A stretch of 22,429 nucleotides of DNA, taken from positions 1-22,429 of the forward strand of contig RFJO01000014.1 in NCBI GenBank assembly GCA_003694495.1, given 5' to 3'. Positions 1 to 7,988 of this stretch are shown piece by piece. How positions within the stretch are numbered: position 1 is the stretch's first letter; every line of letters starts with the position of its first letter. This DNA comes from Candidatus Woesearchaeota archaeon. GTDB taxonomy: Archaea; Nanobdellota; Nanobdellia; SCGC-AAA011-G17; GW2011-AR17. A program made the translations under genes and the position numbers. Under the pieces are notes generated by a model. The model had not been told where the DNA came from. It ran no database searches and worked only from the letters and a program-made list of their open reading frames with translations.

Positions 1-717
1 GATGAAGGTTTGTTTGGCGTATCACCTCGTTTTATCCAAAACACTTTATCCAACTTGTTGTCTAAGCCTGAATATGAAGGTCCATGTGTAGACCCTTTAA
101 TGTTGTTCAGGGAGCTTGGTGAGATGGTTAAAGATGAAACAACCGATGCATCAATCCCTAGCAAAAAGGAAAGGGAACGTTATAAAAACGATTTGCTTCC
201 TTTGGTTGAGCAGGAGTATAAGGAAATAGCAAAGAATGAGTTGATGAAAGCTGTAACTTCAGATGAACGTGCAATGCAGGAATTGTTTGAAAAATATATT
301 AACAATGTCAATGCAGAACTTATGGGCCAGAAAGTAAAAGACCCTATAACAGACAGGGAATATGAGCCTGACCAAAAGTTCATGCGCAAGATTGAAGAAA
401 GGATGGGTATTCCTAAGGAAGCTGCAAAAGAGACAAGGGCGGCAATAGTTGCTCATATGAATTATCTTCGTGGAAAAGGTGAAGATTATGATTTCAGGCA
501 AGATGAAAAGCTTTACCGTGGCATCCAGGAAGAAGTTTTTGAAATGAAAAAGGCTCAGCTAGACCCATCAGTGATTGCATTGCCTGAGAAGATTGTTTCT
601 GAAGAAGAGAAAGCCAAGTTTAATAGGCTGTTGAGCACTCTAAAAGACACTATGGGTTATTGCGACCACTGTGCAGACATTTTGATAAAATATGCTGCAC
701 GGGTAATAAATGATTAA
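1..717 (+). CDS. prkA: PrkA-family AAA+ serine kinase, C-terminal part (5' end outside window)
   Basis: The reading frame is open from base 1 and gives 238 C-terminal residues, so the gene is cut by the window edge. Its first visible residues (DEGLFGVSPRFIQN) match the GNYGVSPRRIQNVF stretch of the complete PrkA at 3836-6232. The two proteins also end alike, with GYCDHCADILIKYA here against GYCDTCSRAITLYA there. It is therefore a paralogue of that protein, not a fragment of it. PrkA proteins (E. coli YeaG, Bacillus PrkA) combine an AAA+ core with a C-terminal kinase-like region and act in stress or sporulation responses. The AAA+ core is not visible here. The stop lies 2 bp before the DUF444 start, so the genes are surely co-transcribed. 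The first in-frame start-like codon, TTG at 10, is not a credible start. Confidence 0.88.
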   Translation, partial: DEGLFGVSPRFIQNTLSNLLSKPEYEGPCVDPLMLFRELGEMVKDETTDASIPSKKERERYKNDLLPLVEQEYKEIAKNELMKAVTSDERAMQELFEKYINNVNAELMGQKVKDPITDREYEPDQKFMRKIEERMGIPKEAAKETRAAIVAHMNYLRGKGEDYDFRQDEKLYRGIQEEVFEMKKAQLDPSVIALPEKIVSEEEKAKFNRLLSTLKDTMGYCDHCADILIKYAARVIND

Positions 718-719
718 AG

Positions 720-1835
720 ATGACTGGCAGTATTGAGAGGGACAAGCAGAGGTTTTTAGATATCACTAGGCAGAAGACTCGTAAAAGATTAAAGGAAGCT
801 ATGAAGAAAGGTGAACTTATTGGCAAGAAAGATGGTAAAAAGGTCAAGGTTCCTTATGACTACATAGAATTGCCCAGGATTCGTTATGGTTCTCCTGGGC
901 AAGGTGGTGGCGATGGCGTTGGTCAAGGTGATGCAGAGGAAGGCGATGTTTTAGCAGACCCTCAGGAAGGGGACGAGCCAGGACAAGCTGGCAACCAACC
1001 CGGTGAACATTTGTATGAAGACTTTGACTTATCAGAGATTGCAAAAGAGCTTGCGAAAGAACTTGAGCTTCCTAGGATTGAGCCTAAAGGGAAGCGGTTG
1101 ATATATTCCACAAGTGAAAAGCTTAAGACTATAAACACAGTTGGTCCACCTGGAAGATTGCATAAAAAAAGAACTTTTAAGAATGCGTTAAAAAGAAACT
1201 TGGCATCAAGGACACATACTGGTTTTGTTGTACCAATAAGGGCTGATAAAAGGTACAGAACGTTTAAACCAGAATACATTCCAGAAATGAACGCTGTTAT
1301 TTTTTACATGATGGACATTTCTGGTTCTATGGGTGAAGAACAAAAGTTATGGTCAAGGACATTAGAGTTTTGGATAGATTTGTGGTTGTCTGACAACTAT
1401 AAAAATTTGGAAAGCAGGTATATAGTTCATGAAACACACGCTTGGGAAGTTACAAGGGAAGATTTTTTTTATACTCGTGAATCGGGCGGCACAATGATAT
1501 CTTCTGTATTTAAGAAGCAGGCAGAGATTATGCACAACGATTATAACCCTGAAGAATGGAACATTTACTTAATATACTGCTCTGACGGCGACAACTGGAA
1601 TGATGATGATACAAGGGAAACATTTAGGATTATGGATGAGCACATTTTGCCTTATGTAAACATGATTGGTTATGCTCAAACAACAAGCCGTTATGGTTCA
1701 GGTAATTTCTTAAAAGAATTAACAAAGCATTATAATTTAGATGACGATCCAGACTCAAAAATCCTCACTACTAAAATAGAAAGTCATGAGGATATAATGA
1801 AAGCTATGAAAGATTTATTTGGAAAAGGAAAATGA
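720..1835 (+). CDS. DUF444 / YeaH-family von Willebrand A domain protein
   Basis: The 371-residue product belongs to the DUF444 (UPF0229, E. coli YeaH) family. A basic N-terminus (SIERDKQRF) is followed by a Gly/Asp/Glu-rich linker at about residues 57-95. The C-terminal half is a VWA-like domain with the metal-site motif DISGS at 199-203, the GGT at 256-258 that supplies the MIDAS threonine, and SDGDNW from 288. These blocks and the YNPEEWNIY stretch match E. coli YeaH closely by eye. The family has no proven biochemical activity but is co-conserved with PrkA and SpoVR, so it is probably a binding partner of the kinase. It is shorter than YeaH (about 427 residues), mainly in the middle. ATG at 720 is preferred because the family N-terminal motif begins at residue 4. 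The stop overlaps the SpoVR ATG by 4 bp. Confidence 0.93.
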   Translation: MTGSIERDKQRFLDITRQKTRKRLKEAMKKGELIGKKDGKKVKVPYDYIELPRIRYGSPGQGGGDGVGQGDAEEGDVLADPQEGDEPGQAGNQPGEHLYEDFDLSEIAKELAKELELPRIEPKGKRLIYSTSEKLKTINTVGPPGRLHKKRTFKNALKRNLASRTHTGFVVPIRADKRYRTFKPEYIPEMNAVIFYMMDISGSMGEEQKLWSRTLEFWIDLWLSDNYKNLESRYIVHETHAWEVTREDFFYTRESGGTMISSVFKKQAEIMHNDYNPEEWNIYLIYCSDGDNWNDDDTRETFRIMDEHILPYVNMIGYAQTTSRYGSGNFLKELTKHYNLDDDPDSKILTTKIESHEDIMKAMKDLFGKGK

Positions 1836-3430
1836 ATGCAGAACCAATTACTCCAGAAATTGAAGTTGAAAGACAAAAGATTGAAAAAAGGGCTAAAGAA
1901 CTTGGTTTAGACCCATTTGACACAGTATTTCATATGGTTGATTACAAAGACATGATTCAGTTAATGTGCTACACAGGATTCCCTAGAAGGATAAACCATT
2001 GGTCATACGGAATGCATAGTATAATTTATGAAAACCAGTATCGTTATGGTTTAATGAAAGTTTATGAGTTGGTTATCAACTCTGATCCGGCACATGCATA
2101 TCTGTTAAAGAACAACAACTTGCTTGAACAAAAATTTGTAATTGGCCATGTATATGCACATGTAGACTTTTTTAAGAATAATTTGTGGTTTAAGCCTACC
2201 AACAGGAACATGGTGTCAGAGATGGCTTGGCATGCGGAAAGAGCTGACAAGATGCGAAAGATGTATGGTGATGAGGAAGTTGAAAAGTTTGTTGATATTT
2301 GTATGTCATTAGATACGCTTATTGACCCATATAGTTTATTTTATAATACTGAATTTGAAAGCATTTCGGACAGGGTTAAAGAAACAATGAAAGGCCGTGA
2401 ACAGCCAAGATTAATTAAAACAGGCAATCCTTTTTTGGATAGGCTTGTAAACAACAATGAGTATAGAAGAAAAGAGATGAGGAGAATTCTTAAAGAAGAG
2501 AAAGCAAGAAGGAAATTTCCAAGAAAGTTGCAAAAAGATGTTGTAAAATTCTTGATAGATAATGCTAAATATATGAATCATAACTTGGAAACATGGAAAG
2601 TTGACATGTTAGAGATGTTCAGGGACGAGTTTTATTACTTTGCACCGCAAAGGCTTACCAAGATAATGAACGAAGGTTGGGCATCGTATTGGCATTATAA
2701 GTTAATGGCAGAAGAAGGTTTTGCAGGCAATGATGGTATATTTGAGTTTGCCAAAATTCATTCAGGCGTTGTTCCTTTGGACAGGCAACAGCCCGGCCCC
2801 ATAAACCCATATTCATTAGGCTTACAATTATATCGTTGGATTGAACATAGATGGGATACAGGCAAGCACGGTCTTGACTATGATAAATGTGATTCTCTAG
2901 AAAAAAAATTAAACTGGGATACAAGGGACATGAAAGGCAGGGAAAAAATATTCCAGGTAAGAAAATACTATAATGATTTATTATTTCTTAGCGAGTTCAT
3001 GGACCAGGATTTTGTTGACGAGCACAAGTTGTGGACTTACGGTTATGATGAGTTTGGGAGGGTTATTGTCAAAAGTAAAGATGTCGAACCAGTAAGGCAA
3101 GCCTTGGTTAACAGCATTTACAACGGTGGCGAGCCGTTGGTTTATGTAAAAGATGGGAACTTTAACAATAAAGGCGAATTATTGTTGTATCACGATTTTG
3201 ATTTTACAGGTAAAATGTTGGACATCGAGAAAACTCTAAAAGTAATGCGCAACATTCGTTCAATTTGGGGAAGAGATGTTAGCATTGAAACTAAGTTGCC
3301 AATACAAGACAAAGACGGCGACATTGCTGGTTACGCAGACGCTAGATTAATGTGTACTGAAAAGAGTTATGTATTTTATATATTCGATGAAGATGGGGAT
3401 GTCGTTGAGGAAAGGGAGGTAGAATGGTAA
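1832..3430 (+). CDS. spoVR: SpoVR / YcgB family protein
   Basis: The 532-residue protein has the hallmark SpoVR motif NEGWASYWHY at 280-289, followed by the INPYSLGLQLYRWIE block. Upstream is the FFKNNLWFKPTNRNM segment that E. coli YcgB and Bacillus SpoVR share. SpoVR is needed for spore cortex formation in Bacillus, yet the family is widespread in non-sporulating bacteria and archaea, always near PrkA and DUF444, and its molecular role is unknown. The many conserved His and Glu residues suggest a metal-binding fold (inference). There is no signal peptide or membrane segment. The ATG overlaps the DUF444 stop (ATGA) and the stop overlaps the next gene by 7 bp, so translation is probably coupled throughout. 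It is slightly longer than YcgB (about 510 residues). Confidence 0.94.
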   Translation: MNAEPITPEIEVERQKIEKRAKELGLDPFDTVFHMVDYKDMIQLMCYTGFPRRINHWSYGMHSIIYENQYRYGLMKVYELVINSDPAHAYLLKNNNLLEQKFVIGHVYAHVDFFKNNLWFKPTNRNMVSEMAWHAERADKMRKMYGDEEVEKFVDICMSLDTLIDPYSLFYNTEFESISDRVKETMKGREQPRLIKTGNPFLDRLVNNNEYRRKEMRRILKEEKARRKFPRKLQKDVVKFLIDNAKYMNHNLETWKVDMLEMFRDEFYYFAPQRLTKIMNEGWASYWHYKLMAEEGFAGNDGIFEFAKIHSGVVPLDRQQPGPINPYSLGLQLYRWIEHRWDTGKHGLDYDKCDSLEKKLNWDTRDMKGREKIFQVRKYYNDLLFLSEFMDQDFVDEHKLWTYGYDEFGRVIVKSKDVEPVRQALVNSIYNGGEPLVYVKDGNFNNKGELLLYHDFDFTGKMLDIEKTLKVMRNIRSIWGRDVSIETKLPIQDKDGDIAGYADARLMCTEKSYVFYIFDEDGDVVEEREVEW

Positions 3431-3849
3431 ACCTACTTGAAGATTATTGTAAAGAAAATATTGAAGTGTTAGGCGAAGAAATTGTTGAAGATATATATAG
3501 TGTAGAAGAAATAAAAGTTAGGAATCGTATAAAAAGGGTAAAATGTTATGCTCCATTAAGCCAGCGTTTGGTTGACAAGCTAAACTCATCGAGCGAGAGT
3601 GTTGGAAAGAATTGGCAAGTTTTAGAAGACGGGTATGGTTATTCTGTTATAGTTTCAGACACATTTGATGAAAAAAATGGAGGTTATAAGTATTATGCTA
3701 TTGAAATAGACAACGAAAATATTAGTTTTAAGACTTACAAACATAATAGAGGCCAGTTGCCTAACAAGTCAAAAACCTCTACAAAAATGTTGTCATATAA
3801 TTTACAGGAGATGATAAATATCTTGGGGGATTCATATGGCAGACCTTGA
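3424..3849 (+). CDS. Unrecognised 141-residue protein inside the PrkA-DUF444-SpoVR operon
   Basis: I do not recognise this family. The gene overlaps spoVR by 7 bp and the following prkA by 14 bp, and a good Shine-Dalgarno (GGGAGGT, 3414-3420) precedes the ATG, so it is real and translated with its neighbours. The product is soluble-looking. It has an acidic N-terminal third (EDYCKENIEVLGEEIVED), a central part with alternating hydrophobic and polar residues that looks like beta-sheet (WQVLEDGYGYSVIVSDTF, YKYYAIEI), and a short basic segment (YKHNRGQLPNKSKTSTK) before a final helix. No Cys-pair zinc site, nucleotide motif or membrane span is visible. Its position between SpoVR and the second PrkA suggests an accessory subunit or adaptor of that system (inference from context only). 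Confidence 0.85.
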   Translation: MVNLLEDYCKENIEVLGEEIVEDIYSVEEIKVRNRIKRVKCYAPLSQRLVDKLNSSSESVGKNWQVLEDGYGYSVIVSDTFDEKNGGYKYYAIEIDNENISFKTYKHNRGQLPNKSKTSTKMLSYNLQEMINILGDSYGRP

Positions 3850-6232
3850 AAAATTTTTAGAACAAATTAAAGAAAAGACAAGTAAGGAATTTAAAAGAGA
3901 AAAACATGTAAGTTCATTTGAAGATTTTTTGGAGTTCACACTAAACAAACCTCAGATTGTTTTAAGGACAAGTTATCAATATATATATGATGCAATACTT
4001 CATTTTGGAACAGAAGAAATTGATGATTGTGGCGAGAAGATTAAAAAATATAAGTTGTTTGAAGACCCCTTTGACAATGGCAACAATGAAGTTTTTGGCA
4101 CATGGCGTGCTTTAAATAATATTGTTAATGAGATAAGGTCTTCAGCAAAGGAAGAAGGCAATGAAAGAATTGTAATGTTACGTGGCCCTGTTGGTACAGC
4201 AAAAACTACCATTGTAGATTTGATAGCAAATGCGATAATTAATTATTCTCATACAAACGAGGGAAAGATTTTTAGATATTATTGGCAGTTTAGGCCAGAG
4301 AAAGTTAACAAAAAAAGTATAGGTTTCATAAAAAACAATATTGATGATGGTTTAAACTATGATTGTGATGGTTGTTCCAGTTGCAGTTCAGGCTCATGTT
4401 CTTCAGCTATGACAAAAGTATCTAATGACATATTAGTCCCATGCCAAATAAACGAGCATCCTTTGTATTTGATAGTAAATAAAAGCGACAGGTTAAAATT
4501 TTTAGAAATGGCTGCATCTTCTTACAAAGAAAGAACAGGTAAAGACATTTTAATACCAAAAAAACTTGTTGAAGGAAGTTTATGTTATAATTGTCAGCAA
4601 TTATATGAAGAATTGTTAAAGAAATACAATGGAGATTTAGATAAAGTTTTAGGGCATGTAAAGATTGAAAGGTACACAATTGGTCCTAGCAGGGGTATTG
4701 TAGATGTAACTCCAGACTCAAGACAGGATTTAAATCAAAAGATAAGAATGTATGCCAACGAACTTTCACGGATTTTTCCTCGTATAGATTTCATCAGTAT
4801 GTTTGGCAGATGGGCAGAATCAAACCGTGGCATGATTCATTTATCTGATATATTCAAGACTTCAGATTCACACAATGTGTTGCTTGATGCAGCAGAGAAA
4901 CACCGTATTAACATGTCTGGCGTACGTGTTAATATTGATGCAATGATTATTGGCACGAGTAACATTCAGGAGTATCAGGATGTCAATGCTCACAAGTATA
5001 GTGACGCATTAATGGACAGAACTAAAAAGATTGATGTTGGTTACATCTTAAACGTTGACGAAGAGAAAAAGATTTATGAGCGTGACATTAAGAAAGTTTC
5101 TAAAAATAAGCACATTGCTCCTCACACAATAGAGCTTGCAGCATTATGGGCAGTACTTACAAGGTTATCCAAGCCCATAGCAAGAGAAGAAACAACCTTG
5201 GATGAAGAACAGATAGAATATTTGTATGAAATTGATCCATTAGAGAAAGTTGAGATTTATAGAGGTTTGGCAAATTATCAATTTGAATATATCGAAGATC
5301 ATAAAAAAAGGCTAATTGATGACAATTTTAGAAAAGAGTTAAGGAGGGCAACCAATCCATTTTTAGAGATGGGCATTGAATTTATGGAAGAAGGCAATTA
5401 TGGCGTGTCACCCCGTCGTATTCAGAATGTTTTTAAAATGATTCTTGAAGGCAGCAATTGCCTTAATCCATTAAAAGTTATAAATGAGCTTGAAAGGATT
5501 TTGAAAGAGGATAGGGATTTCTTTAAACATTTAGAGCTTGAAAAGAGATTGAAAGAGATAGCAGAACAAAACAGTAAAGTTATAGGTTCTTACTATGACT
5601 CAGACATAGCTTTAATTTATGTTGTCAATGAATATTATAAAAGAGTTATAGCACGAGAAGTTAAGTTTGCATTTTTAGGTGTAAAAGAGGAAGACCTTGA
5701 TTATAAGGTAGAAAAATATATAGAAAACATTCAAAAGGAAAAAATTTATTCTGTTGGCAAACCAATTGATGATAAAATTGAGTATGAATATATCGATTAC
5801 ATGGAGGGGTTGTTTGAATCAGCAGCTGATTTATTTAACACACTAGATGACGATAAGTATAAAGAATTTAACGATGAAACCAAAGAGGAATTTAGGCAAC
5901 TTGTCATAGCATCAATAGCTGAGTATGACAACCTCAACCCTGACGCTAAAGGTCGCAGAAATCTAAGGAAGGCTTTGCCTTTTGTTTATAAGCTGCTAGA
6001 ATTAGCATTATTCGAGGAAAAGAAAACGTATATGGATTTAGAAAACATCCAACGTGGTTTAGAAACAATGGGTACACCATATTATGATAACATTGAAGGT
6101 GATACAAAAGAAAAGATTGATAAAATCTTAAGCACAATGAAAGAGCGTTACGGTTATTGTGATACTTGTTCAAGGGCTATAACATTGTATGCTCTAAAAG
6201 AAAATTTGTTAAACGATGATTATTATGACTAA
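3836..6232 (+). CDS. prkA: PrkA-family AAA+ serine kinase (complete, 798 residues)
   Basis: The protein is a full PrkA. The Walker A motif GPVGTAKT lies at 117-124. The family's CQINEHPLYLI block starts at C203 (compare CPMHEEPLHLIP), and a CYNC pair lies at 250-253. The AAA+ part continues through SNRGMIHLSDIFK and the sensor-like IGTSNIQEYQ. The C-terminal region is the kinase-like part and ends with GYCDTC. PrkA of Bacillus and YeaG of E. coli are about 630-645 residues, so this one is about 150 longer. Part of the excess is a Ser/Cys insertion, C-x2-C-x2-C-x4-C at 177-188, which could bind zinc or an Fe-S cluster. Its ATG lies inside the preceding gene (14-bp overlap) and its stop overlaps the convergent dnaJ stop by 4 bp. 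Whether it acts mainly as kinase or as AAA+ protease is debated for the family. Confidence 0.95.
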   Translation: MADLEKFLEQIKEKTSKEFKREKHVSSFEDFLEFTLNKPQIVLRTSYQYIYDAILHFGTEEIDDCGEKIKKYKLFEDPFDNGNNEVFGTWRALNNIVNEIRSSAKEEGNERIVMLRGPVGTAKTTIVDLIANAIINYSHTNEGKIFRYYWQFRPEKVNKKSIGFIKNNIDDGLNYDCDGCSSCSSGSCSSAMTKVSNDILVPCQINEHPLYLIVNKSDRLKFLEMAASSYKERTGKDILIPKKLVEGSLCYNCQQLYEELLKKYNGDLDKVLGHVKIERYTIGPSRGIVDVTPDSRQDLNQKIRMYANELSRIFPRIDFISMFGRWAESNRGMIHLSDIFKTSDSHNVLLDAAEKHRINMSGVRVNIDAMIIGTSNIQEYQDVNAHKYSDALMDRTKKIDVGYILNVDEEKKIYERDIKKVSKNKHIAPHTIELAALWAVLTRLSKPIAREETTLDEEQIEYLYEIDPLEKVEIYRGLANYQFEYIEDHKKRLIDDNFRKELRRATNPFLEMGIEFMEEGNYGVSPRRIQNVFKMILEGSNCLNPLKVINELERILKEDRDFFKHLELEKRLKEIAEQNSKVIGSYYDSDIALIYVVNEYYKRVIAREVKFAFLGVKEEDLDYKVEKYIENIQKEKIYSVGKPIDDKIEYEYIDYMEGLFESAADLFNTLDDDKYKEFNDETKEEFRQLVIASIAEYDNLNPDAKGRRNLRKALPFVYKLLELALFEEKKTYMDLENIQRGLETMGTPYYDNIEGDTKEKIDKILSTMKERYGYCDTCSRAITLYALKENLLNDDYYD

Positions 6233-7332
6233 TCCAGTAAAGCGTCTTTGACTTTACTGAAAAAACTTTTTTCAGATTTAAGTTTTTCTTTAGACAATTG
6301 TTTTATAATTTCTTTTTGTTTATTTGTAAGCTTTGTCGGAACCTCAACAATAACTTTCACAAGTTCATCTCCTCTGCCTGAACTGTGCAAGTAAGGCACA
6401 CCTTTTCCTTTTAAGCGAAATATAGTATGACTTTGTGTACCTGAAGGTATTTTCATTTTAACTTTTCCTTCTAGGGTTGGCACTTCAACAACATCCCCCA
6501 AAGCTGCCTGTGCAAAACTTATTGGAAGATTAATATGTATATCATTACCTTCCCTCTTAAATTCCTTATGCGGCCTTACTAAAATTTCAATGTACAAATG
6601 CCCAGGCAACCCACCATTTTTGCCTGCTTCACCTTCATTAACTATTCTTAACGTAGTACCACTTTCAACTCCTGGAGGAATGTTGACTTTTATTGTTTTA
6701 TATTGTTTAACTCTTCCGGTACCATGACAAGTTTTGCACTTGTTTTTTATGACCTTGCCCTTGCCTTTACATGCAGGACAACTTACCGATTGCCTAATTA
6801 TGCCGAACGGCGTCCTAAATTGTTGGTACACCTGGCCAGTTCCATGGCACTCGCTACACTTATGCATCTTTCCGTCTTCTGAGCCTGTACCATCACAATC
6901 CTCGCACTTAACATACTTTTCAAAACTAATTTCTTTTTTTGCACCGAACACTGCGTCTTCAAAATCAATTTCGATTGTATATGTTATATCTCTCCCACGT
7001 TCTTGCTGTTTTCTTTTTCTTCCAAACGGTGAGGACCCAAAAAAGTTTTCAAATATATCTGAGAATATGTCCTCTCCAAAACCTTCAAACCCGGAAGACT
7101 GAAACCCTGAAAAATTTTCTTCAGCACTACCAAACCTATCATAGTTTGCACGTTTATGATCATCACTAAGCACAGAATAAGCTTCGTTTATTTCTTTAAA
7201 CTTTTCGGCTGAACCTGTTTCTTTGTTTAGGTCAGGGTGATATTTTTTTGCAAGTCTTTTGTAAGCTTTTTTGATTTCTTCTTTAGACGCATTCTTGTCA
7301 ACACCCAATATTTCATAATAATCCTTTGTCAT
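6229..7332 (-). CDS. dnaJ: Chaperone DnaJ (Hsp40, type I)
   Basis: This is a complete type I DnaJ. It has a J-domain with HPD at 32-34, a Gly/Phe-rich linker (about 70-105), four CxxCxGxG zinc repeats (Cys pairs 143/146, 159/162, 185/188, 199/202) and the C-terminal substrate-binding domains. It stimulates DnaK ATPase and delivers unfolded clients in the cytoplasm. I chose ATG at 7332 (MTKDYYEILG, 367 residues), because the longer frame uses TTG codons at 7341/7338 that run into the upstream HD gene. The ATG is 2 bp after that gene's stop, so it is the last gene of the grpE-dnaK-HD-dnaJ operon. Its TAG interlocks with the convergent prkA TAA (CTAA at 6229-6232). The lysine-rich tail ends in FSKVKDALLD. 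Confidence 0.98.
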   Translation of the reverse strand: MTKDYYEILGVDKNASKEEIKKAYKRLAKKYHPDLNKETGSAEKFKEINEAYSVLSDDHKRANYDRFGSAEENFSGFQSSGFEGFGEDIFSDIFENFFGSSPFGRKRKQQERGRDITYTIEIDFEDAVFGAKKEISFEKYVKCEDCDGTGSEDGKMHKCSECHGTGQVYQQFRTPFGIIRQSVSCPACKGKGKVIKNKCKTCHGTGRVKQYKTIKVNIPPGVESGTTLRIVNEGEAGKNGGLPGHLYIEILVRPHKEFKREGNDIHINLPISFAQAALGDVVEVPTLEGKVKMKIPSGTQSHTIFRLKGKGVPYLHSSGRGDELVKVIVEVPTKLTNKQKEIIKQLSKEKLKSEKSFFSKVKDALLD

Positions 7333-7334
7333 TT

Positions 7335-7949
7335 TCAACAATTTTGTTTAATATCTTCAAATTTAATCTTTGCAGCACTTAATAAAACTTTCTCTAGTTC
7401 TTTTGATGGCCGTCTTAGTGTATAATTGCCGTACTTTTGTTCAATATAATCAAACCTTTCATCTAACGTTACAATGTTAAGCCCAACCAACCTGTCTGCA
7501 TAGCATATTACTCCAGTATTGCTTATCTCCACCAAAGGTTCAATATGTTTCTCCACAATGTCTGAGATTTCTCTAAAACCTAGATAACTTAACAACTTTG
7601 CACCACTATAAGGGTGTATAAGGTCATCATTCAAATTCAACAAACTACACATATCTTTCCATTGTTGTAACACATCATTTAATGGGACTGGAGATAAGCT
7701 TTCATAAATTTCCAATTGTTGATAATCATTTCGTCTTGACGCTTCATTTACAAGCTGGTGCGCTTTAGTTATGTCATGCAACAAACCCGCAGCATTGACA
7801 ATTGAAACATCAACATCATAGCCATTATTTTCCAAACATTGAGCCACATAAACACCTACCCTTGCCACTTTTGCTGAATGTTTTTTTATGTTTTCGAACA
7901 TGTGGAACCTGTTTTGAAGTTCAATGCACTCTTTTTCTGTTGGAATCAT
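7335..7949 (-). CDS. HD-domain metal-dependent phosphohydrolase inside the chaperone operon
   Basis: The 204-residue protein begins MIPTEKECIELQNRF and carries an HD-superfamily metal site: H24, H58-D59 in GLLHDITKAH, then H112, H135 and D152 (CYADRLVG). This pattern, with a HPYSGAKLLSYLG segment, matches small HDIG-type proteins annotated only as predicted phosphohydrolases; their usual substrates are nucleotides. About 45 extra residues separate the HD motif from H112, more than in the compact bacterial relatives I recall. It lies between dnaK and dnaJ, 2 bp before the dnaJ ATG, so it is probably made under chaperone-operon control. There is no Shine-Dalgarno before the ATG, and a strong inverted repeat with a T-run lies just upstream. 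Substrate and role are unknown. Confidence 0.87.
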   Translation of the reverse strand: MIPTEKECIELQNRFHMFENIKKHSAKVARVGVYVAQCLENNGYDVDVSIVNAAGLLHDITKAHQLVNEASRRNDYQQLEIYESLSPVPLNDVLQQWKDMCSLLNLNDDLIHPYSGAKLLSYLGFREISDIVEKHIEPLVEISNTGVICYADRLVGLNIVTLDERFDYIEQKYGNYTLRRPSKELEKVLLSAAKIKFEDIKQNC

Positions 7950-7956
7950 TATAATT

Positions 7957-7988
7957 AAAAAAATAAGAAAGATTATTTAATCTTTCTT
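7957..7988 (-). terminator. Perfect inverted repeat plus T-run after dnaK (intrinsic terminator/attenuator or promoter)
   Basis: A 24-bp perfect inverted repeat (7965-7988) has arms AAGAAAGATTA and TAATCTTTCTT around a 2-nt centre. On the transcribed strand it starts in the last dnaK codons, includes the stop, and is followed one base later by seven Ts (7963-7957). This is the form of an intrinsic terminator, although only two pairs per stem are G-C. It would lower HD and dnaJ expression relative to dnaK. The same bases include TTAAATAAT at about 27 bp before the HD start codon, so a weak TATA box for a leaderless HD-dnaJ mRNA is the main alternative. Confidence 0.55.
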
